A DNA stretch of 64,000 nucleotides, taken from a bacterium. Lineage in GTDB: Bacteria > Electryoneota > Electryoneia > Electryoneales > Electryoneaceae. This document shows, piece after piece, positions 26,061 through 35,900 of the stretch. A program made the translations under genes and the position numbers. Where the stretch lies: NCBI GenBank assembly GCA_020444265.1, contig JAHLLH010000007.1, positions 62,001-126,000 on the forward strand, in the 5' to 3' direction. The notes under the pieces were generated by a model. It was not told where the DNA came from, made no database searches, and was given only the letters and a program-made list of their open reading frames with translations. Position 1 is the stretch's first letter. Every line of letters starts with the position of its first letter.

Positions 26061-26304
26061 CACGGAGCCTGCCCGTTCTCTCGGCTCCCGGACCAGAGGC
26101 CCGACCTCCGAAAGGCGGTTCGCAGAGTACGCTCATCCGGCGCAAAACGCAAGTGGCAAAGGGTGCAAGCGGAGACAAAGGGACCGTTTTCTGCCAAATC
26201 AGGGTGACTAAGGTCCTCCGACCCGGCTCTAAACAATGATTCACCACCCCTGTCACCCCGGCTTGATTCGGAGTGACACCTCAACATTCCCACTTTCCGC
26301 ATCA

Positions 26305-26467
26305 CGTCATTGCGAGGACCGTAGCGTAGCGAAGGGACGTGGCAATCTACGCCTTGCCAACGGTGCCACAAGGCACCGTTCCACCTCCACCAGCACGCGA
26401 CTTAGGGCCAGTGCCCTCAATGAAAGAGCGGATTGCCGCACTGCGCTTCGCTTCGTTCGCAATGACG
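26305..26467. repeat. GTCATTGCGAGG-type palindromic element
   Basis: 163 bp, starting CGTCATTGCGAGGACCGTAG and ending with the inverted TTCGCAATGACG. Second copy of the element at 11856-12000; the left 45 bases differ at about one position. No coding content. It lies downstream of the lipoprotein gene and upstream of rplM. Confidence 0.8.
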
Positions 26468-26498
26468 TGTGGTGATCTATTATCGAGGGAGGCGAAAC

Positions 26499-26755
26499 GT
26501 GTCACCCCGGACTTGATCCGGGGTCCAGCCTCGACTCTTCAGGTAGTCTAGATTGGTCAAATCTGAGGCTGTATGGAAGCGGCGGAGCTCGGTCAAAACC
26601 ACCGTCTGGGTACTGTCGCTGGGGGGGGACTATGGGGGTGCTCCTTCATGGTGAAGCGAAACGGAGCCCCGCAGTTCCCTTTCTCCTCGGATGAAACGGG
26701 CATTCCTCTCCGAAACATCGGATGCTGGATCCCGGGTCAAGGCCCGGGATGACAC
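26499..26755. repeat. MITE-like element with inverted ends (type A, long form)
   Basis: 257 bp, starting GTGTCACCCCGGACTTGATC and ending GGGTCAAGGCCCGGGATGACAC. The ends match the other type A copies, but the interior is longer and largely different. No coding content. Confidence 0.8.
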
Positions 26756-26807
26756 ACACCAGACTTTCGTGGCTGAACATGGCCACGCACATCATTGAAG
26801 ATCTCAG

Positions 26808-28679
26808 TTACGGCAAATAGACAATCGAAATCGTCGAGTCATTCCCCGTGCGGTTCCAGGTGCCAACAATCAGGTAGTGGCCGTCGGGGCTGATGCGAAT
26901 ACCGCCACGCGCCACAGGCTGCGCAAAGCTGAGCGTGCGCAGCAGGCTGTTGTCGTTCAGGTCCCAGATCTGGATCGTGTTCGCCCCGTTGGCCGTGAAG
27001 GCATACTGCCCGTCCGGACTGACTTCCACCGCGTTCGGATAGGCGCCGGTGTTCAGGCTTCCTGTTGAGCTGAAATCGCTCGGGTCGATCATCTGCACAC
27101 GATAGGGCGAGGTGCAGGCGAGCAGCAGCGCGGAGCCATCCGGCATCACATCGAGGTCACGCAGATTGTAGCCGAGCGAATTGTGCTCGTCCTCGAGTAG
27201 CAGGGTCGGAGGGACGGTTGAGGTATCGTACTTGTACAAACTGGCTGGGTAGCCGCCGATTTCGGTGAGGTAGAGACGGTCCCGATCGTCATCCATCACC
27301 ACCAGCGAGCTGTCGATAATGAGACGGCTGTCTTCGATGTCGGAGATGACCACCCCAGCGAAGGGGTCTTCACGAATCAGGATCGGGTAGCTGTTGCCGA
27401 CGGTGGTGACAAAGATCTGGGATCGAAAGTCATTGATGTCCAAAAAGAGAGGGCTGCGTGGCAGGGCGATGGTATCTGAAATGGTTTCCGTCGCGAGGTC
27501 GATCAGGTAGAGGGTCGTGTCGGCGGAATTGGCGACATAGAGATCATTGCCGTCGCCATCGTAGGCGAGACCGTAGGGTCGGTCCCCCACCTCAATGGTG
27601 AAATCAATGTTGTTCGCGGTCACGTCGAGGACGCTGATCTCGTCGTCGTCCGTCAGACTCAGGTAGAGGTAGTAGGAGTCGCTGGCGAAGATCATATCCC
27701 CGATATAGGTGTTGTTGTACGAGGTGAACACCCCGGTCGCAATCGATTTCAGGTTGCTCGCCGCGGTGATCCCGAAGCTGTTCTCCGCAAGGATCTCATA
27801 GGTGTAGCTGCTGCCGATGGCCACGGAGGAATCAACATAAACCGTGTCCTCATCGTTGGCGACCAATGCGATGGTCTCGTCCGCCGTGCTTCCGAGCAGA
27901 CGACGTTTGATGTGGTAGGCGGTGAAACGGGTCGGATCGTTGAAACGGGTCCAGGTGAGACGGTTAAACGTATACCCGCGTTCCACATCATAGAGGGTGA
28001 CCGGTTCGGGTTGATTGTTATTCACCAGCACCGTATCGGTCGCCATCAGGGTGTCGTTCAGCACGGCGGTCAGGCTGACCTCGTGGACATCATAGCTCAA
28101 CGTGGTCTCAAAAGTGACAATCCCGGTGGTGTCGGGGCTGTCCGTATTCAGCAGACTGTCGACATCGCTGCTCCACTCGATGTCAATGTTGTTGATGTTG
28201 AGCGCTTCAAAGCCCAGGAGTTGACCACGGAAGACAATCGTGTCCCCCGGAGTGTAAACCGCACCATTCAGGGGAAGGGAGATGTTGACACTGAAGGAGT
28301 TGAAAACGGGAATCGGGATGGTATCCAACGAGGTGTCGGTGCCATCGCTGACCGAAAGGATCACGTTAAAGAGGCCGATACGACCCGGCGCGGTCCAGAC
28401 CACCTGTTCCTGGTCCGTCTCACCCGAGAAGGAACCGTCGAAGCTGCTCCAGGCATAGGAAAGCGTATCCCCCTCGTCTTCATCGAGGGCGATGGCGGTC
28501 AGGGTGACGTTTTCACCGGGTGCGACGGAGTCGGGGGCAACGGTGACTCGTTGAATCACCGGTTTGCTGTTACCGGGTCCAGCGGGCTCTTCAGTGGCAC
28601 ACCCGCTCAACAGGACAAGCAGCAACCACCCGGCGAGCACCAGCGGCACTCCGGTGGGGACAGGCTTTGGTCGCGACAC
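26808..28679 (-). CDS. Lipoprotein with Ig/PKD-like, FN3-like and YVTN-propeller domains
   Basis: 623 residues starting at GTG 28679 with GGAGAGAG upstream. Lipobox LLSGC (Cys27). Domains in order: a PKD/cadherin-like region (about 38-125, APDSVAPGENVTLTAIALDEDEGDTL), a second Ig-like region (130-220), an FN3-like domain (about 228-315, FNRLTWTRFNDPTRFTAYHIKRR) and a seven-bladed YVTN/NHL-type propeller (320-620, with DRPYGLAYDGDGNDLYVANSADTTLYLIDL and SPDGQYAFTANGANTIQIWDL). Expected on the cell surface or outer-membrane inner leaflet. Function unknown. No terminator-like stem with a T tract follows; the type A repeat lies 50 bases downstream. Confidence 0.8.
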   Translation of the reverse strand: MSRPKPVPTGVPLVLAGWLLLVLLSGCATEEPAGPGNSKPVIQRVTVAPDSVAPGENVTLTAIALDEDEGDTLSYAWSSFDGSFSGETDQEQVVWTAPGRIGLFNVILSVSDGTDTSLDTIPIPVFNSFSVNISLPLNGAVYTPGDTIVFRGQLLGFEALNINNIDIEWSSDVDSLLNTDSPDTTGIVTFETTLSYDVHEVSLTAVLNDTLMATDTVLVNNNQPEPVTLYDVERGYTFNRLTWTRFNDPTRFTAYHIKRRLLGSTADETIALVANDEDTVYVDSSVAIGSSYTYEILAENSFGITAASNLKSIATGVFTSYNNTYIGDMIFASDSYYLYLSLTDDDEISVLDVTANNIDFTIEVGDRPYGLAYDGDGNDLYVANSADTTLYLIDLATETISDTIALPRSPLFLDINDFRSQIFVTTVGNSYPILIREDPFAGVVISDIEDSRLIIDSSLVVMDDDRDRLYLTEIGGYPASLYKYDTSTVPPTLLLEDEHNSLGYNLRDLDVMPDGSALLLACTSPYRVQMIDPSDFSSTGSLNTGAYPNAVEVSPDGQYAFTANGANTIQIWDLNDNSLLRTLSFAQPVARGGIRISPDGHYLIVGTWNRTGNDSTISIVYLP

Positions 28680-28820
28680 GTACTCTCTCCAGCGTTGTAC
28701 TCCACATGTCCCGCAATGTCATGCCGGAACAGAGGCCTCCTCAATAGTTATCGGCAAGCGGAGGGTCTCTCATAAGGAGGAGAGGACTCAGGTGTTGGAC
28801 GAGAATTACAGGATTACAAT

Positions 28821-28840
28821 ATTACGAACATCATCGTAAT
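28821..28840. promoter_or_regulatory. 20-bp inverted repeat, possible operator
   Basis: ATTACGA-N6-TCGTAAT, perfect 7-bp arms, in the 371-base divergent region between the lipoprotein and the small barrel gene. It could regulate either. Confidence 0.3.
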
Positions 28841-28914
28841 CATCAATAAACAAGCCTCTTGCATAAGAATATGCGATGATGGCACAAAAATTTCTTTGTT
28901 TTATCACTTGACTG

Positions 28915-28945
28915 TTGACTTCCCTCTCCGCCCCTGCCTTACATT
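28915..28945 (+). promoter_or_regulatory. Possible promoter of the small barrel gene
   Basis: TTGACT at 28915-28920 and TACATT at 28940-28945, spacer 19, about 100 bases ahead of the ATG. A perfect sigma-54 -24 box (TGGCAC at 28880) is also present, but its -12 partner reads TTTCT instead of TTGCT, so I rank it lower. Confidence 0.3.
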
Positions 28946-29050
28946 TCCGCCGACTTCAAATCTGGCACGTGCGGCCGGCACGAGCTGACAAGCGTAGACC
29001 ATTGACAGAACTAGCAGCAACCGTAAACCCCATTCAAAGCAGGAGGCAGC

Positions 29051-29590
29051 ATGCGTAAGTTTCTGATCGTTGCAGTCGCTCTTCTTCTCACAGCCCCGGC
29101 GTTTGCTGGTGACATGATGGGAAGCGCCCACTCGAAGGGCACCTGGACCGTCGGTCATGCTTTTGGCGGCAACACTGGTATCGGCTTCTTCTACATGGAC
29201 AACATCGAAGTCAGCGCTGGCTTCAACTTCGGCTCGAACAGCTCAGACAATGGTGGCGGTTCCGTAGCAACTACCAGCATGGGTTTCTCGGTCGGCGGCG
29301 CGTACTACCTGTCCCAGATGGGCCCTGGTATCCCCTACGGCGCAGCGAGCCTTGGCTATTCCAGCACCTCTTCGGATGCTGCAGGTGACCCGAAGTCGTC
29401 TAGCATGAACATCAACATCGGTGGCGGTTACGACTGGTTCCTGACCGATCACGTCTGCTGGTTTGGTGATCTTCGCTACAACATCAATAGCGGCAGCAGC
29501 GAGTCCACCGTTGGCGGTACCACGGTCTCGAATGATGTAAGCGGCGGCGGCCTGAACTTCATGATTGGCTTGAAGGCTTTCATCTTCTAA
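29051..29590 (+). CDS. Small outer-membrane beta-barrel protein
   Basis: 179 residues. Signal peptide cut after APAFA. The mature part is Gly/Ser-rich with alternating hydrophobic strands (GIGFFYMDNIEVSAGFNFG, SMGFSVGGAYYLS, MNINIGGGYDWF, GGLNFMIGLKAFIF) and ends in Phe, typical of an eight-stranded OmpA/OmpX-like barrel. AGGAGG precedes the ATG and a strong terminator follows, so it is a single-gene, probably highly expressed unit. Function unknown. Confidence 0.8.
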   Translation: MRKFLIVAVALLLTAPAFAGDMMGSAHSKGTWTVGHAFGGNTGIGFFYMDNIEVSAGFNFGSNSSDNGGGSVATTSMGFSVGGAYYLSQMGPGIPYGAASLGYSSTSSDAAGDPKSSSMNINIGGGYDWFLTDHVCWFGDLRYNINSGSSESTVGGTTVSNDVSGGGLNFMIGLKAFIF

Positions 29591-29610
29591 GATCGCTTTG
29601 AATCTGATAG

Positions 29611-29642
29611 CGCCCCGTTTCCATCCGGAGACGGGGCGTTTT
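29611..29642 (+). terminator. Intrinsic terminator after the small barrel gene
   Basis: CGCCCCGT/ACGGGGCG with inner TCC/GGA pairing, followed by TTTT. 20 bases past the stop codon. Confidence 0.9.
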
Positions 29643-29981
29643 ATGGTTTCGGCGGTTATAGCAACAAGAAAACAACAAAATCAGGCGCCCAAACGTGTCT
29701 CGAAGCCAGTGAGGAATTTTGCTTTCCTGCGTTCCCCGCTTGCAGAGAGACGCCACCCCGCCACAATTTCAGAGTAGACCGTCTTTTGTATCACATGGCC
29801 CCGGCGGGCGACCCCGCATCGCCCGGCATATGACTGCCTTCTTGCACAGCTGCTTTCGCGATTCCAGGACCATCACAGAAGCGGAACGTGTACGATTGCG
29901 TTCGATCCGCTGTCGGCAGAATCAAGGCTGATGGTGGGAGAATGCATGGGAGAGGGGAAAGTTATCTAGGGGAAGAATCAC
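29643..29981. other. Leader region of the giant T9SS cargo, no gene seen
   Basis: About 340 bases without a credible gene. Short frames lack ribosome sites. It presumably carries the promoter of the following gene, but I could not find a convincing -35/-10 or -24/-12 pair. Confidence 0.4.
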
Positions 29982-32900
29982 ATGGTTAAGAAAGTCGCGT
30001 TCCTCGCTGCTGCATTCCTGCTGATTATCCTGCCTGCCTACGGTGACATGACCGATGCAGAGAAACAGGACTTTCTACAAAAGGTCGAAGCGGCACAAAC
30101 AGCACGTGCAAATAACATGGATCTTACGCGGGAACAGGCTCTGCTGCTGCGTCAGGTGGGAGAAAGCCAACGACCGCGTGAAATTGACGAACTGGGCGGC
30201 CCCGACGAGTTTGGATACTTCTACGTTGACAGCAACGAAGAAGAGGGCCCGATTTATGAATGGGTCGAAATCCGACCCGATATGGAAGGAGAAGGAACCG
30301 GACTCGGCTTGAGTGATGATGGTGAGTCAGGATTTATCCCGATGCCAGACGGATGGAGCTTCTCTTTCTATGGTGTCGATTACAATCAATTTGTTGTCAG
30401 CCCAAATGGTTGGGTCAGTTTCATTGATGAAAATGGCGGCTTGAGCGGCACCATTCCCAGCCCCTTCACTCCCAACGCTACCCTCGCACCCTACTGGCGT
30501 GACCTCGACCCCGGCGACTCCGACGAAGAGGATGCCTGGTACTGGTTTGACGAAGAAAATCAGATCATCGTCATTCAGTGGTTCACGGGCAACTTCAACG
30601 GCCCGATGAACAACGCCAAATCTTTCGAAGTCATTCTTGATATTACCGAGAACAGCGCCCTCTACCAGTATGATACCTCCGATGAGGGCTGGGCAGCCGA
30701 TACGGGTGCAACCATCGGTGTGGAAAACGAAGAAGGCACCATCGGTCTCACCTATGACCGCGCTTCCCTGACCGACGAATTGGCCATCCTGTGGTACCTC
30801 GGAGAAGGTGATGCAAATGTCTCCGGCACAGTCTTCGATGGCGATACCCACATGCCAGTCGCGGATGCAGTGGTTCAGTTTGGTTTCAACTCGACAACAA
30901 CCAACTCCGTGGGCGAGTTCTCCCTCGAAGGTATTTTCAGTGCCCAGTACAATCTGGAAGTCTTTGCGCAAGGCTATGTGACCTACGCAGAAGCGGTTAC
31001 CGTTGAAGAAGGGGAGAACACCTTCAACATCCTCGTTGACCAGGCTCAGCCGGTCGGCGACATCTTCGACTTCGAAGAGGGGCCTGCCGGGTTTACTGCC
31101 GCAGGCGGTGCGTTTGAGCACGGATCGCCCGGTGCCGGACCGATGTCGGCATACTCCGGGTCCAATGTCTGGGCAACGTACCTGAATAGTGATTACCAGG
31201 ACTCGGACGATGCGACGCTCACCTCACCGACCATCACGCTGAACGGCAACGGGATAGGGCTTGGTTTCTGGGCCTGGTGGGAATACGAGAACGGGTGGGA
31301 CGGCTTCCACGTCCTCGTCTCGAATGATGGTGGAACGTCTTGGGATCTGGTTGTTCCGGATAACGGCTACAATGACGATTCGGTTGTAGGGCTGGATAAC
31401 CAGGCTGGGTTCACCCAGACCTCAAACGGCTGGGAGTACCTCTTCTTTGACCTGAGTGACTACAATGGCGATGAAATTCAGATCCGGTTCCGTCATGGGT
31501 CCGACTCCATCATTTCCGGCTACTATGGTGTTGCCATTGACGATCTTGCCCTGTTTGGCTCGCGTCAATTCGGCTCGCTGACGGGGTTCATCTCCTACTT
31601 TGATACCGGCCAGCTTGTCAACGCGGCCACTGTGATTCTCTATCCCTCTGGATCCGATGAAATTTTGATGGAAGCGACAACCGAATCGGACGGTATTTAT
31701 TTCTTCCCTTACCTCCAAACGGGAAGCTACCGACTGGCAGTCACCTCTCCTGGGTACGAGATCTTTATCATTGATCCACTTGAAATTACGGAGGGGTTGC
31801 CTGTTGTCGAAAACATCCAGTTGCATCCAAGTGAAGCGACGGTGCAGTTCAGCGGGACGGTGGTCTCCGCCGATCTGCCGGAAACATTAGTCGCCGGGGC
31901 GACAGTACAGGTGCCCGGTCTTGAACTTGAAGCGGTAACGGATGAAAACGGTGCCTTTGATTTCGGGATGCAACCGGAGGGGATCTACGCCATTACCCTC
32001 ACCCACGATCCTGTTGGGTCGGGTGGGTACCACAACATCCATTACCGTGGTGTGGTGGTCAACGATGCTGGTGTACCGCTCGAACTGATCATGTACAACA
32101 TCCTGCCGCCGGAAACCCTCGAAGGAACCGTTGGCAACGGCCATGTTCAACTAAGTTGGGGAGCACCGGTCAACGCCATGACCGGGATGCAATTGCGGGA
32201 ACGTGAACAGCAATTGCAGGACGTTCTCGATCGCATCGCGGCGAGTGGTTCGGAGCATGACCTCGCAAAAGCGAGTCGCTACGAGCGCGAATTGCGGCTT
32301 GTCCAGACAGAACTCCACCGTCGTGAAGAGGCGGTTTTGGACAACGAGCTGGACGAACTCCAAGATTTCCAGGGCTACAGGATTGAAGTCGATGGCGAGG
32401 TGCTGCCGGTGGTGATTGCTGGCACATCCTACGACCTGCTCGACCTGCAGAACGGACACCTCTATACGATCCGTGTCGCTGCGGATTATGGCTACGATGA
32501 GTCAACGCTGGTCTTCAGCAACGAGATCCACGTACGTCCTCTTCCGATGGATGAAATTCCGTACGCCATCCTCGAAGAATTTGAGTGGATTGAAATCAAT
32601 CCGGCCAACGATGGCGACGGCACCCCGTTGAACCTGACCGACGATGGTCCTTCCCCGTTTATCAGCATGGGGAACTTGAGCTTCAGCCACTACGGAAACG
32701 TCTTCAGTGAATTTTGTGTCTCCCCGAACGGCTGGATGAGCTTCAGCGACGCTGGCTTCGATCTCTGGCCGAACCTGCCGGATACATTTGGTCCGTTCAA
32801 TCAGGTCGTGCTGTACGGACGTGATCAGGATCCGGGTGATAGCGAAGAAGAGGATGTTTACTACCTCGTGGACGAGGCGGAAGAGCTGGTTGTTATCCAA

Positions 32901-35900
32901 TGGCACACCGGTAGCTATCCTGGTCCGACCAACCAGATCCGTACCTACCAGCTCGTGCTGGATTGTGCAATGAACCAGTATTTCTTCAACTACCAGTCGG
33001 CCACAGAAGGCTGGGAAGCAGAGATAACAGTTGGCATGCAGAACGAGGATGGTACTGCCGCCTCGATTATGCCAAGCGTCGATATTGCAGATGAAACCAC
33101 CGTCTTCTGGGCACCTGTCACCAACTTCGGAAATGTGACCGGAACTGTACGAGACGCTGATACGGACGAGGCGATGGAAGGAGTCCGTGTTCGTGTCCAA
33201 GGTGCGCCGCAATACACCGCCTTCACAGATGAAACAGGGGCCTATGAGCTCCTGCTGATCAACCGTGACCTGGCGCCACTGAACCTCGTCTTCCAAGCGA
33301 CCGGGTACGAACAGGAAGTGGTCGAAGCGGTTGAATGGGAAGGTGAAAACTTTGATGTCGTAGCCGATGCCCTCCTCACCCATGTCAGCCCGGAAAGCCC
33401 GCCTGAATTTGGTGGCTATGATGGCGATTTTGATGATCAGGTTGAGGTGATTCTGCGTGAGCCGGGCTCCTTCGAGGGCCTCGACATGATCGGTCCGGAT
33501 GATGGGTCGATCGGCAATGCCTATGGCAGCTCCGAACTAGCTACAGCAGGTACCTGGGCGGTTCCGCTGGTCACACGACAAGGCCATCTCATCCAGGTCG
33601 AGCTGCGTCTCGCGGCAGAAAACGAGCCCTACTTGCCGAGGACGGTCAATGGTTCGTCAACCGTTCAGGTCAGCATCCTTGCAGATGAGGGTGGTGTGCC
33701 TGGCGACGTGTTGTATACCAGTGAACCAGTTCAGCAGGGACGTGTCATCTTGAATCCCGACCTGCAGATCGCGGGTCCGACCTGGGTCACGGCAGATGGC
33801 GGCGCAATCTGTGTGGATCAATTGGCAGATGCGACCTCCGGGTTTGCCTGGCAGCCCGATGCTTCGGCACCCTGGCTGAGGATGACTACAACAGGCGACC
33901 CGATTGTCCGCGCCATCGTCGAGTCACCCAGGACCGCGTCCCGTGCCTACGAGTCCGGTAGCGAGATGTTGGAAGGTTTGGCAGATCTGAACCAGACCCG
34001 TGGGGCAAGTCGTCCGATCAGCGCCCTTGAAACCTCGCCGGTTTATGGCCGTTTGCCGGTCGGCACTGCGCCGCGTGCAGCCATTGCAGTCCCCGTTCCT
34101 GCCAGTTTGGATGAACTCGACGAGATCACCTTCCTTGGCTATGATGTTTACGCGTCCAGCGATGGCGGCGAAACGTATACCCAGCAAAATGCGTCGTTGA
34201 TCGAAGAGAACAACTTCATTGTCACCTTCGGCAGCGACTTTGAGCAGCTTGAAATGCTGGTCTATGCCGTTGCTCATGTTGACGATTCCGACCTGGGTGA
34301 AGTGGTCTCGGAGCCCTCCGATACGATGTCGGTGTACTTCGAAATGGCGCCGGCAACCCCGGCTGGTCTCCAGGTTGAGTTGGGTGAAGAGGAGGATGTC
34401 TACACCGCTGAACTCTCCTGGAGTGCGGTGACCACCAATGCGGATGGTTCCGATTGTGTGGACCTGGATGGCTACACAATTTACCGTGATGGCGAGGTGA
34501 TTGGGTCGGTTGAAGCCGGCGTGACAAGCTTCTCCGACGATCCGCCCAACGATGGTTTCTTTGCCTATTCGGTGCAGGCGTTTGACGATGCACCCGAGCC
34601 CAATGCCAGTGGCATGTCGATGCCAGAAACCATGTATGTCGGACCGACAGGCTTCTTCAGCGACCTTGAAGGTGGCTCGGGTGATTTCTTCGGCGATGAT
34701 CGCTGGCAGTATGGTGAGCCCATGTCACCCCCGGGGACTTTCTCCGGCGCGAATGTTCTGGCAACCAACCTGACCGGGAACTACGACAACAACGACTACA
34801 ACGTCCTGACGTGGGATCAGCTCTGGGCGGTTGAGGGCCCCTCGCAGCTCGTCTACCAGCACTACATCAACTACGAGTTCGGTTGGGATGGTTACCGGGT
34901 GGACATCTCCACCGATGAAGGCGAAACCTGGGAATTGCTGGTGCCAGAAGGAGGCTACCCGGATGATGCGGTGAACGGCATCGACAATGGTCCTGGTTTT
35001 ACCGGTTCCAGCGGAGAATGGCAGCAGGTTGTCTTCCAGCTTGGTGACTATTCCGGTGAAACCGTCAGGTTCCGTTTCCTGCATGGTACAGACAGTAGTG
35101 TGAACGGTTACTACGGTGTGGCGATCGACGATATCTACCTGCTGGGTGGCGCGGGCTTCCCGGACTTCGGGTCGATCTCTGGTGTCATCTGGTCCTGCGA
35201 GGCTGGTGTTGTGCCGGTCAACGGTGTGGCGATTCGCCTCGGCGATTCCGACCGGATTCGTGGCTATTCAAGCTTTGACGGCAGCTTTATGATCGACTCG
35301 GTCCTGGTTGGCAGCTGGGATATCCACTTCTGGCATGATGCCTACTGGCCGATGGATTATGAGGGGATTACTGTCACCCTCGACGAAAACCACGATATGG
35401 GTGACATGGAAATGATGCAGCCGGATGGCAGCGTCAACCGTACCACCCTCGAGATGTACGTCTCAATTGGCGAAGGAATGGATTCCACCGCCTCCGCTTC
35501 GATTGAGTTGACCAGCGATGGCTGCGGTCTGCTCGACTGGTCGGCCTGGCTCGAACTGAATGCCCCGATGGTGAGCGTGCGGAATCGTGGAGAATCCTAC
35601 CATCGCGCGACAGCACCGCCTGTTGCCAAGCGGGAGGACCCCTCCACCTGGCGTGGTCCGATTGCCGGGATGGACGAGATTGACGCACTGTGGGACAGCC
35701 TCTTCAGCTTTGATCCAACTCAGGAAGCGCTCTATGAGGGGATCATTGCGGCGGCAACCACCTCCACAGGTATCTACGCCATTGACCAGGATGCGGCCGA
35801 GTTCGCCCAGTTCACCCTCGAAGGCGACTACGTCGACTCCGAGTTCATTCCGAACCAGATGCTTGACACGAACGGAAACCCACCGAAAGATCTTGCGATT

